Shown here piece by piece: positions 1-6,878 of a DNA stretch of 64,000 bases. This DNA comes from Acidimicrobiales bacterium. GTDB lineage: Bacteria > Actinomycetota > Acidimicrobiia > Acidimicrobiales > Aldehydirespiratoraceae. Both the position numbers and the translations under genes were made by a program. Numbering within the stretch: position 1 is the stretch's first letter; each line of letters begins with the position of its first letter. The notes under the pieces were generated by a model. The model saw only the letters and a list, made by a program, of their open reading frames with translations, was not told where the DNA came from and searched no databases. Where the stretch lies: NCBI GenBank assembly GCA_041394245.1, contig JAWKIR010000002.1, positions 868,001 to 932,000 on the forward strand, written 5' to 3'.

Positions 1-1
1 C

Positions 2-91
2 GAACCCGCCACCGCACGGGCCGCGCGCCACGCCGCCGACGCCATCCACCGAGGCGTCGTCGCCCTGTCGGGCTCCGTGGAGGTCGCGTGA
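2..91 (+). CDS. C-terminal end of an unidentified protein (partial)
   Basis: An open frame enters from the left edge and ends at a TGA at 89-91. The 29 visible residues are Ala/Arg-rich and end in SGSVEVA. The stop overlaps the GTG start of the next gene in a GTGA arrangement, as at many true gene junctions in this window, which supports a real upstream gene translationally coupled to its neighbour. Too little is visible to name a family. Confidence 0.5.
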   Translation, partial: EPATARAARHAADAIHRGVVALSGSVEVA

Positions 92-690
92 CGATCCGCA
101 AGGGCGAGGACTGGGGCAGCTCCGAGCCCGTTCCCGACGACGCCGTGGTCGTTGCGTCGGACCGAGACGCCGCGGAGGTCGCCGCGTCCCACCGGCGGGC
201 CAACACGCCCATACCACCCATGCTCCTGACCGGCGGCGATCTGGCCCGCACGTTGGGGGGCGGTGGCGCACGCCCGTCGGAGAGGCGCACCCATCTCGTC
301 GTCGACCTGGGTGCGGTGCTCCTCGACGGCAAGCTGCAGTGGTTCGTGGCCCACCTCGTCGCCCGACGCTCGTGGCTGCTCGGCAGGGTCCTCGTCGTCG
401 CCAACGCGGCGTTCATGGGGGAGTGGAACGTGGCGCCGCGGGCCCATCCCGGCGACGGCCGGCTCGACCTGCTCGACGGCGACCCGTCCTTCGGCGATCG
501 CCTGAAGGCGCGCCGCCGCCTCCCACTCGGCACCCACGTCCCGCATCCGGCGATCGCCGTCCGGCGGACCGACGCCGCACAGATCGATCTCGAGTCACCG
601 ACTCCGATCCGTCTCGACGGGCATCCGGTGGGCTCCGCCCGTTCGATCAGCGTCCGCGTCGAACCCAGCGCGCTCGACATCTGGATCTGA
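88..690 (+). CDS. Diacylglycerol/lipid kinase C-terminal-domain-like protein without a catalytic domain
   Basis: This 200-residue protein has a C-terminal half (about residues 105-200) that resembles the second domain of YegS/DgkB-type lipid kinases: an Asn-Ala pair, then VAPRAHPGDGRLD, ARRRLP.GTHVPHP and LDGHPVG. It lacks the N-terminal kinase domain with the GGDGT nucleotide-binding loop; full-length kinases of this type have about 300 residues. The N-terminal 100 residues could be a separate lipid-binding or partner-binding fold. The GTG start overlaps the upstream stop (GTGA), implying co-translation. The role is unknown; sensing or presenting a lipid without phosphorylating it is an inference. 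Confidence 0.6.
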   Translation: MTIRKGEDWGSSEPVPDDAVVVASDRDAAEVAASHRRANTPIPPMLLTGGDLARTLGGGGARPSERRTHLVVDLGAVLLDGKLQWFVAHLVARRSWLLGRVLVVANAAFMGEWNVAPRAHPGDGRLDLLDGDPSFGDRLKARRRLPLGTHVPHPAIAVRRTDAAQIDLESPTPIRLDGHPVGSARSISVRVEPSALDIWI

Positions 691-719
691 CGCTGCGGGC
701 CCGACGCCGAAGGGGTCGG

Positions 720-725
720 TAGCAT
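720..725 (+). promoter_or_regulatory. TAGCAT -10 box, leaderless start of the M20 gene
   Basis: TAGCAT ends 7 nt before the ATG at 733, so transcription would begin at or next to that ATG. The upstream ATG at 724 lies inside the box, which argues for 733 as the real start. Confidence 0.55.
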
Positions 726-732
726 GGCGCAC

Positions 733-1908
733 ATGGACGTGATCGAGGCCAAGCAGAGGATCCGCGACGAGATCGATCGTCTGACACCGACGCTGCTCGA
801 GGTCTCCCATCAGATCCACGCGAATCCCGAGCTCAATTTCGAGGAGCACTTCGCCCACGAACTACTCACCGGCGTGCTCACCGACGAGGGACTCTCGGTC
901 GAACAGGGCGCCTACGACATGCCCACCGCCTTCGATGCACGCGTCGGCACCGCCGGTTCGACCATCGCCGTCTGCTGCGAATACGACGCCCTGCCCGGTA
1001 TCGGTCACGCGTGCGGCCACAACATCATCGCCGCCGCCGGACTCGGCGCCGGGCTCGCGGCGGCGACCGTCGCCGAGGCCCTGGGCGGTCGCCTCGCCAT
1101 CCTCGGCACACCGGCCGAAGAGGGGGGAGGGGGCAAGGAGTTCATGATCCGCCGCGGCGCGTTCGACGATGTCGACGCGGCGATGATGGTGCACCCGGCC
1201 GACCACGACCTGCGCTGGATGCAGACGATCGCCATCCACACACTCGACGTCGAATACCACGGTCGGGCCGCCCACGCCGCCGCCGCACCCCAGAAGGGCC
1301 GCAACGCGCTCGACGCGGCCGTGCTCGGCTACAACAACATCGCGGCGTTGCGTCAACACATCCTGCCCGACGAGCGCATCCACGGCGTGTTCACCGAGAG
1401 CGGCGACAAGCCCAACATCGTGCCCGAGCGGGCCGCCGCCGAGTGGTACGTGCGCTCGACCGACATGGCATCACTCGAGCCGCTCAAGGCCCGTGTGTTG
1501 GCGTGCCTCGAGGCCGGCGCGATGGCCGCCGGATGTTCGATGCAACATCACTGGAACGATCCGCCGTTCCTCGACATGGTCGACAACACCCCGCTGCTCG
1601 ACCTGTATTGCGCCAATGCCGGTGAGATCGGTCGGGCGGTGGCGGAGCCCGACCCCACATCGATCGTCGCCGGAAGCACCGACATGGGAAACGTCTCCCA
1701 TGTCGTGCCCGCGATCCATCCGATGATCAAGGTCGCACCGCAGGGTTGCGCGATCCACACGCCCGACTTCGCCGGCCATGCCCGCAGCGAGGCCGGCGAC
1801 CGTGCCGTGATCGACGGGGCCCTCTCGATGGCCCTCACGATCGTCGACCTCTGGGCCGACGGCGAATCCCTGCAATCGGTCCGCGACGCCTTCCCAGAGA
1901 ACCAATAG
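733..1908 (+). CDS. M20-family amidohydrolase/peptidase (AbgB/M20D-like)
   Basis: This cytoplasmic zinc hydrolase of 391 residues belongs to the M20D group, which removes acyl or aminobenzoyl groups from amino-acid conjugates. The metal-binding region CCEYDALPGIGHACGHN and the acidic TPAEEGGGG motif are visible, followed by the dimerisation (lid) domain with YHGRAAHAAAAP and then the return to the catalytic domain. The length is normal. A TANNNT box 7 nt upstream points to the ATG at 733 as a leaderless start; the ATG at 724 would add three residues. The ThyX-like gene follows after 12 nt on the same strand. The exact substrate cannot be told from sequence. Confidence 0.85.
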   Translation: MDVIEAKQRIRDEIDRLTPTLLEVSHQIHANPELNFEEHFAHELLTGVLTDEGLSVEQGAYDMPTAFDARVGTAGSTIAVCCEYDALPGIGHACGHNIIAAAGLGAGLAAATVAEALGGRLAILGTPAEEGGGGKEFMIRRGAFDDVDAAMMVHPADHDLRWMQTIAIHTLDVEYHGRAAHAAAAPQKGRNALDAAVLGYNNIAALRQHILPDERIHGVFTESGDKPNIVPERAAAEWYVRSTDMASLEPLKARVLACLEAGAMAAGCSMQHHWNDPPFLDMVDNTPLLDLYCANAGEIGRAVAEPDPTSIVAGSTDMGNVSHVVPAIHPMIKVAPQGCAIHTPDFAGHARSEAGDRAVIDGALSMALTIVDLWADGESLQSVRDAFPENQ

Positions 1909-1920
1909 GCTCACGGACCG

Positions 1921-3540
1921 ATGACGGTCTACATCGCCGAGGAGTTCACCGCCGAAGAGGCCGACATCCTCCGCCGCTACTTCACGAACCTCGACCAGCC
2001 GGTCTTCGCTCTGGTCAATCTGCCCGAGGTCGTGAAGGGCGCGCTGTTCGCCCGCTACTCCCGTTCGCCGCTGAGCCTCCGCCGGCTGTTCCTCCAGGAA
2101 TTCGTGGGCGACCTCGACATCGAGGGCGACCAGACCATCGACGCGACCGTCGGCCTGCGCCGGGCCGAAGAACTCTACGACAAGGTCTTCTTCGAGTACG
2201 GCGACGACAGCGTGGCTCAACTCGGCGGCGTCCACCTCGCCTGTGAACAGGCCAGCAACGTGCTCACCAAGGTGCTCGAGTGGGGTCGGCTCATGGCCTA
2301 TCTCGAACAGAGCACCCGCTACATCGCCTACGACCAACGACTGGGCGGGCGCTATCGCTACTACCGCGACCCCGACATCCTCGGCAACTCCCTCGGTACC
2401 CGCTACATCGCCGACATGGACCGCATCTTCGACGCCTATTCGAGTCTCGTTCCGCAGATGCAGGAGTTCTTCAAGGCCACCACGCCCAAGGACCCCGCCG
2501 ACAGCGACTTCGCGTACCGCACCGCCATCAAGGCACGCGCGCTCGACGCCATCCGCGGCATGTTGCCGGCATCGTCGCTGTCCAATCTCGGGATCTACGG
2601 CACCGGCCAGGCCTACGAGGCGCTGCTCCTGCGGATGCGTTCGCACCCGCTGCCCGAGAGCCGCGCCTACGCCGACATGATGCTCACCGAACTCCGCAAG
2701 GTCGTGCCCTCGTTCCTGAAGCGAGTCGACCTTCCCGATCGGGGCGGTCGCACCAGCGCGTACCTCGCCGACGTCCGGGACTCCATGGATGCAGTCGTCG
2801 ACAATCTGTTCGGCGACGAGACCGGGGGAGCGGTCGACGACGATGTCGTCGAGCTCGTCGACTTCGATCCCGACGGCGAGATCAAGACCGTCGCGGCCAT
2901 GTTGTATCCCCACACCTCGTTGTCGGAGACGACCATCGAGGCCCGGGTGCGGGCGATGTCGGTCGAGGACCGTCTCGACGTCATCAAGGCCTACGTGGGT
3001 CACCGTGAGAATCGTCGCCAACGCCCCGGCCGCGCGTTCGAGCGCACCGACTACCGCTTCGATGTCCTCTCCGACTACGGCGCCTTCCGCGACCTGCAAC
3101 GGCACCGGATGCTCACCATCGACTGGCAGCCGCTGTCGCCCCGCCACGGCTACGTGTTGCCCGATGCGGTCCGTGCCGCCGGGGTCGAGGACGAGTTCCG
3201 GGGCGCGATGGAGCGCTCTGCGTCGCTGCACGACGCGCTGCTCGCGCAACACCCCGACCAGGCGGCCTACGCGGTCTCGTTGGCCTACCGGGTGCGCTAC
3301 TCGATGCAGTTCAATGCCCGAGAAGCAATGCACATGCTGGAGTTGCGCACCACACCCCAGGGCCACGAGGCCTATCGCCGTGTGTGCCAGCGCATGCACA
3401 CGGCAATCGCTGAAACTGCAGGCCATCGGGCCCTCGCCGAGGCGATGCGCTTCGTCGACCACTCCGGCGAGCCGGCCCTCGGTCGGCTCGATTCCGAGCG
3501 CCGCGCCGAAGAGCGTCGCCGCAGTCGCGATCTGGGCTGA
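1921..3540 (+). CDS. Two-domain ThyX-like (FAD-dependent thymidylate synthase-related) protein
   Basis: At 539 residues this is about twice the length of ordinary ThyX (220-250) and contains two ThyX-like domains. The N-terminal domain (about 1-270) has GDDSVAQLG, an EWGR...SxRY element (YLEQSTRY) and the helix LPASSLSNLGIYG. The C-terminal domain (about 300-525) has DLQRHRMLT and the NAREAMHMLELR helix. Canonical ThyX has RHRxxSx(5)SxRY in one stretch; here the RHR triplet survives only in the second half and the SxRY end only in the first. ThyX makes dTMP from dUMP with methylene-folate and FAD; whether this protein keeps that activity is uncertain. TAGGCT at 1906-1911, 9 nt before the ATG, may be its own -10 box. 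Confidence 0.75.
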   Translation: MTVYIAEEFTAEEADILRRYFTNLDQPVFALVNLPEVVKGALFARYSRSPLSLRRLFLQEFVGDLDIEGDQTIDATVGLRRAEELYDKVFFEYGDDSVAQLGGVHLACEQASNVLTKVLEWGRLMAYLEQSTRYIAYDQRLGGRYRYYRDPDILGNSLGTRYIADMDRIFDAYSSLVPQMQEFFKATTPKDPADSDFAYRTAIKARALDAIRGMLPASSLSNLGIYGTGQAYEALLLRMRSHPLPESRAYADMMLTELRKVVPSFLKRVDLPDRGGRTSAYLADVRDSMDAVVDNLFGDETGGAVDDDVVELVDFDPDGEIKTVAAMLYPHTSLSETTIEARVRAMSVEDRLDVIKAYVGHRENRRQRPGRAFERTDYRFDVLSDYGAFRDLQRHRMLTIDWQPLSPRHGYVLPDAVRAAGVEDEFRGAMERSASLHDALLAQHPDQAAYAVSLAYRVRYSMQFNAREAMHMLELRTTPQGHEAYRRVCQRMHTAIAETAGHRALAEAMRFVDHSGEPALGRLDSERRAEERRRSRDLG

Positions 3541-3570
3541 TATTCTTTCCCCGCACGCGGGCGGAGCCGT

Positions 3571-3576
3571 AGGAGG
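3571..3576 (+). promoter_or_regulatory. Strong ribosome binding site AGGAGG
   Basis: AGGAGG lies 6 nt before the GTG at 3583 and fixes that start. Shine-Dalgarno sites this strong are uncommon in this window, where many genes look leaderless. Confidence 0.7.
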
Positions 3577-3582
3577 CTCCCC

Positions 3583-4626
3583 GTGTACCCCCACCACCAG
3601 ATCTGGCGCCCGCTGGCGCTGATGAGCGCGCTGGTCGCTGCGACGGTGTTCGCCACGTCGACGATCACCGTCAGCCCCGGCGACACCCTCTCGGAGATCG
3701 CCGAACGTCACGACGTGACCGTCTCGGACCTGATGGACTGGAACGACATCGACGACCCCGATCGCATCGTCGCCGGGGAGACCCTCATCGTCTCGGCTCC
3801 CGAGGGCTCGTCGACGCCCGCCACATCCGGCACGGGCGCGGGCACCCACGTCGTCACGGCCGGCGACACCCTGTCGGCCATCGCGGCGCGGTTCGGCACG
3901 TCGATCGCCCGGCTGATCGCCGCGAACCAGCTCGCGAACCCCGACCGGATCTACGTGGGTCAGCGACTGGCGCTCACCACGGCAGCACCGACGACCACGA
4001 CGCCCGCGCCCGCCCGCACCCACACCGTCGTCGCGGGTGACACCCTCGGTACCATCGCCGCCGCCTACAACGTGAAGACAGGGGTGCTCGCCGCCGACAA
4101 CGGCATCGCGAACCCCGATCTGATCGTGGTCGGCATGGTGCTGACGATCGGCGCACCGGCTCCCACGACGCCGGCCCCCGTGTCGGCGCCGGCGCCGACG
4201 CCGCCATCGACACCGACGAACGCCCGTCCCGCCGACGAGGTGCTTCTGGCACCGATCTTCGCCCGCTGGGCAGGCGTCTACAACGTCCCCCAGGATCTCC
4301 TCGAGGCGATCGCGTGGAAGGAGTCGGACTGGACCCCCGGCGCCGTGGGGCCCAGCGGGCATCAAGGCATCATGCAGCTCAGCCCGGCGACAATCGAGCT
4401 GATCGAAGGTGGCCTGCTCGGTCGCGACATGGATCCCCTCGACGCCGACAACGGCGTCCAGATGGGTGCCCGCTTCCTTCGCTACCTGCTGGATCGCACC
4501 GACAGCGAACGCGAAGCAGTGGCCGCCTGGCGGCAAGGTCTGGGCAGCGTCCAGGCCAACGGCATCAACTCGACCGGAGGCGGATATGCCGACGCGATCG
4601 AGGAAATCCGCCGCCAACGGGGCTGA
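3583..4626 (+). CDS. Exported LysM (x3) lytic transglycosylase
   Basis: This 347-residue cell-wall hydrolase starts with a basic, hydrophobic segment (about 1-27) that looks like a signal peptide. Three LysM peptidoglycan-binding modules (about 28-73, 87-131, 145-190) follow, joined by Thr/Pro/Ala linkers. The C-terminus carries an SLT goose-lysozyme-like domain (about 225-340) with the catalytic Glu in AWKESDWTPGAVGPSG and the GIMQLSP motif. The usual AYNxG motif reads AWRQG. The GTG start has a strong AGGAGG site 6 nt upstream. A likely -10 box TATTCT overlaps the upstream stop (3540-3545). Cleavage of peptidoglycan during growth or division is expected from the family. Confidence 0.85.
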   Translation: MYPHHQIWRPLALMSALVAATVFATSTITVSPGDTLSEIAERHDVTVSDLMDWNDIDDPDRIVAGETLIVSAPEGSSTPATSGTGAGTHVVTAGDTLSAIAARFGTSIARLIAANQLANPDRIYVGQRLALTTAAPTTTTPAPARTHTVVAGDTLGTIAAAYNVKTGVLAADNGIANPDLIVVGMVLTIGAPAPTTPAPVSAPAPTPPSTPTNARPADEVLLAPIFARWAGVYNVPQDLLEAIAWKESDWTPGAVGPSGHQGIMQLSPATIELIEGGLLGRDMDPLDADNGVQMGARFLRYLLDRTDSEREAVAAWRQGLGSVQANGINSTGGGYADAIEEIRRQRG

Positions 4627-4672
4627 ACCAGGCATGATCCCGGGGTTGATTGCAACAATTCGGGCGTCGACG

Positions 4673-4700
4673 TTGCGGTAGCCGCCGCAGTGTCTATGAT
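4673..4700 (+). promoter_or_regulatory. Sigma-70-type promoter of the acidic zinc-ribbon gene
   Basis: TTGCGG (4673-4678) and TATGAT (4695-4700) are separated by 16 bp and followed, after about 28 nt, by an ATG with a GAGG-type ribosome site. It is one of the better -35/-10 pairs in the window. Confidence 0.5.
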
Positions 4701-4728
4701 CCGCCGCAACATCTGAGGCGCAGGAACC

Positions 4729-5199
4729 ATGGCTGACGAAGATCCCCCAGAAGACGAGATCGAAGAAGCGGACCTCGACGACGACGAGATCGACATCGAC
4801 ATCGATGACGAGGAACTCGACGACGCCGACATCGACGACGAGTTCGCAGTCACCGACGACGACGTCGTGGACGACGACGACGAAGACGACGACGACGTCG
4901 TCACGCCGACGCGACCGGCGAGCGATGACGACGACGAGGAAGACGACGACGATGTCGAAGCCGATCTCGATGCGATCCTGAAGGACCGCATCGCGGCCGG
5001 CGATGACGAAGAAGAAGACGACGACGAGGACGACAACAAGCCGGCCAAGGTCGCGCCGACCCCAGCGGGAGATGCCGAGCCGATCCTGGCCCGCCAGGAG
5101 AACGAGTTCTCCTGCCCCCACTGCTTCCTGCTCGTCAACAGCCGCGCCGTCGTCGACAACGAGTGCCCGCACTGCGGCGGGCCGGTCGAGGTTCCGTGA
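4729..5199 (+). CDS. Highly acidic protein with C-terminal zinc ribbon (DUF4193-like)
   Basis: This 156-residue protein is an almost unbroken Asp/Glu tract over residues 4-103 and ends in a four-cysteine zinc ribbon (C129, C132, C146, C149; CPHC and CPHC). The ribbon and the ENEFSCPHCFLL context resemble the actinobacterial DUF4193 family, but the acidic region is much longer than in typical members of about 100 residues. It has its own promoter and is followed by a 4-nt overlapping gene. A function in binding basic proteins or metals can be guessed from composition only. Base use reflects GAC/GAA repetition rather than transfer. Confidence 0.65.
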   Translation: MADEDPPEDEIEEADLDDDEIDIDIDDEELDDADIDDEFAVTDDDVVDDDDEDDDDVVTPTRPASDDDDEEDDDDVEADLDAILKDRIAAGDDEEEDDDEDDNKPAKVAPTPAGDAEPILARQENEFSCPHCFLLVNSRAVVDNECPHCGGPVEVP

Positions 5200-5642
5200 G
5201 CGACGACGATCGTCTCGCGGATCAGGTGCTCGACCTGTTGGTCTATGCGCCGATCGGTCTCGCGCTCGAGGCCCGCGAGCTGATCCCGAAGCTGGCCGAC
5301 CGCGGTCGCGGCCAAGTGGCGCTCACCCGCCTCGCCGGCAAGGTTGCCGGGCAGCGCGGCCAGGGTGAGGCGCGCAAGGTGATCGATCAGGTCATCGAGG
5401 TCGTCGGAACGGTGCTGGCCGGCGACGCCGGCGATCCTCCGATCACCGACGAGGAAGTCCTCGATCTGACCGAGGAGATCGACGGTCTGCCGATCGACGG
5501 CTACGACGACCTCACCGCTCCGCAGCTGCTGCCGTTCCTGTCGCCGCTGAGCGGCGACGACCTCGACACCGTCCTGCGCTACGAGCAGGCCCATCGCAGC
5601 CGGGCCACGGTGATCAACCGTATTCGTCAGCTCCAGGGCTGA
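5196..5642 (+). CDS. Lipid-droplet-associated-type protein (DUF8129-like C-terminus)
   Basis: The GTG at 5196 overlaps the preceding TGA (GTGA) and gives 148 residues; an upstream in-frame start at 5163 would run into the zinc-ribbon gene and is less likely. The C-terminal 45 residues (IDGYDDLTAPQLLPFLSPLS...YEQAHRSRATVINRI) match the short domain found in mycobacterial lipid-droplet-associated proteins. The N-terminal half is amphipathic and helical. Coupling to the acidic zinc-ribbon gene suggests shared expression. The lipid-droplet link is inferred from family resemblance, not shown here. Confidence 0.6.
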   Translation: MSDDDRLADQVLDLLVYAPIGLALEARELIPKLADRGRGQVALTRLAGKVAGQRGQGEARKVIDQVIEVVGTVLAGDAGDPPITDEEVLDLTEEIDGLPIDGYDDLTAPQLLPFLSPLSGDDLDTVLRYEQAHRSRATVINRIRQLQG

Positions 5643-5647
5643 TCCGA

Positions 5648-6115
5648 ATGGAGATCGCGGCGCGAACGGCCGGCGCCGACGACCTCGACGTCGTCACCGC
5701 GTTGAGCCGGGCCGGTACCGCCGAGCTCCGTCCCCACCGAGGAGGGGAGATCTGGAGCCAGTGGGAGGCCCGCCCGGAACCGGTCGATGCGGCCCTTGCG
5801 GAGCTTCTCGCCGGCGACGACGCGTCGATCCTCGTGGGGACCATCGATGGAGTCGTCGTCGGCTATGCCGTCGTGACGATCCAACGACTGCACGACGGCC
5901 GACTCATCGGGCACCTGACCGACCTCTATGTGATGCCCGACGCTCGCGGCGTCGGCGTCGGCGAGGCGCTCATGGAACGCACCACCGACTGGTGCCGCGA
6001 CCACGACTGTGTCGGTATCGACTCGGTCGCCCTGCCCGGCGACCGGGCGACCAAGAACTTCTTCGAGACCTTCGGCCTGGTGGCGCGCGCGCTGCGCGTC
6101 CACCGAGCGCTGTAG
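5648..6115 (+). CDS. GNAT-family N-acetyltransferase
   Basis: A 155-residue single-domain GNAT. The acetyl-CoA pyrophosphate loop is visible as VMPDARGVGVGEALM, preceded by the strand LTDLYV and followed by the helix-strand region ending at NFFETFGLVARALRVHRAL. It starts 6 nt after the previous stop, probably as third gene of the same unit. The crotonase gene ends against it from the other strand (1-nt gap). The substrate (small amine or protein N-terminus) cannot be told. Confidence 0.8.
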   Translation: MEIAARTAGADDLDVVTALSRAGTAELRPHRGGEIWSQWEARPEPVDAALAELLAGDDASILVGTIDGVVVGYAVVTIQRLHDGRLIGHLTDLYVMPDARGVGVGEALMERTTDWCRDHDCVGIDSVALPGDRATKNFFETFGLVARALRVHRAL

Positions 6116-6116
6116 G

Positions 6117-6878
6117 TCAGCGGCCCGTCCAGTTGGGTGCCCGCTTCTCGATGAAGGCTCTCGGACCTTCGGCATAGTCCGCCGTCGCGCTGAGGGCCAC
6201 CATGGCCTGACCGGCGGCCCTCATGCCTTCGCGGTCGGTCTGCCCCGGGGCATCGAGGATCAACTGACGGCTCATCCGGACCGCGAGCGGCGCATTGGCG
6301 GTGATGCGGGCAGCCAGCGCCTTCGCCGCTTCGACGGATCGGCCGGGTTCACACAGATCGTTGATCATGCCGAAGTGGTGGGCCCGCGTCGCGTCGAGCG
6401 TGTCGCCGGTGACCGCCAGCTCCATCGCGATGGCGGGCGGGAGCACCCGAGGCAGACGAACGAGGCCACCTGCGGCGGCGACGAGCGACCGCTTCACCTC
6501 GGGGATACCGAACTTCGACGTGTGCGAGGCGACGCGGAGGTCGCACGCCAGGGCGATCTCGGTGCCACCGGCAACCGCGTGGCCGTCGACCGCCGCGATC
6601 AGCGGCTTGGTGCGTTCACGGGCCACGATCCCTGCGAATCCGCCCCGCTTCGTGGCCAATGCGCCGACATTGCCGGCTGCGATCTCCTTGAGATCGGCGC
6701 CGGCACAGAACACGGGCCCGTTGTGGGTCAAGATGCCGACCCAGAGATCATCATCGTCTTCGAGTCGATCGACCGCACCCTCGATCGCCTCGGCCATCGC
6801 CGCGTTGATCGCGTTGCGGGCCTCCACACGGTCGAGGGTGATGACGGCCACATGGCCGTCGACCTCGAAGGTGATCAC
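6117..6878 (-). CDS. Enoyl-CoA hydratase/isomerase (crotonase) family protein
   Basis: This 253-residue crotonase has the oxyanion-hole motifs FCAGADLKE and HAVAGGTEIALACD. Both acidic positions used by true hydratases are present (the Glu of GGTEI and the Glu of GIPEVK), so 2-enoyl-CoA hydration in fatty-acid oxidation is plausible. Its start overlaps the 3' end of the RG-rich gene by 4 nt on the same strand, so the two are probably translationally coupled. That pairing with a putative RNA-binding protein is unexplained. Confidence 0.85.
   Translation of the reverse strand: MITFEVDGHVAVITLDRVEARNAINAAMAEAIEGAVDRLEDDDDLWVGILTHNGPVFCAGADLKEIAAGNVGALATKRGGFAGIVARERTKPLIAAVDGHAVAGGTEIALACDLRVASHTSKFGIPEVKRSLVAAAGGLVRLPRVLPPAIAMELAVTGDTLDATRAHHFGMINDLCEPGRSVEAAKALAARITANAPLAVRMSRQLILDAPGQTDREGMRAAGQAMVALSATADYAEGPRAFIEKRAPNWTGR

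Noticed and set aside
1471..5172. 1233-codon open frame on the minus strand
   Set aside because: It runs antisense across three confident genes (M20, ThyX-like, LysM/SLT). Its residues are the low-complexity Val/Gly/Asp/Arg mix expected from the complement of GC-rich codons, and it shows no family motif.
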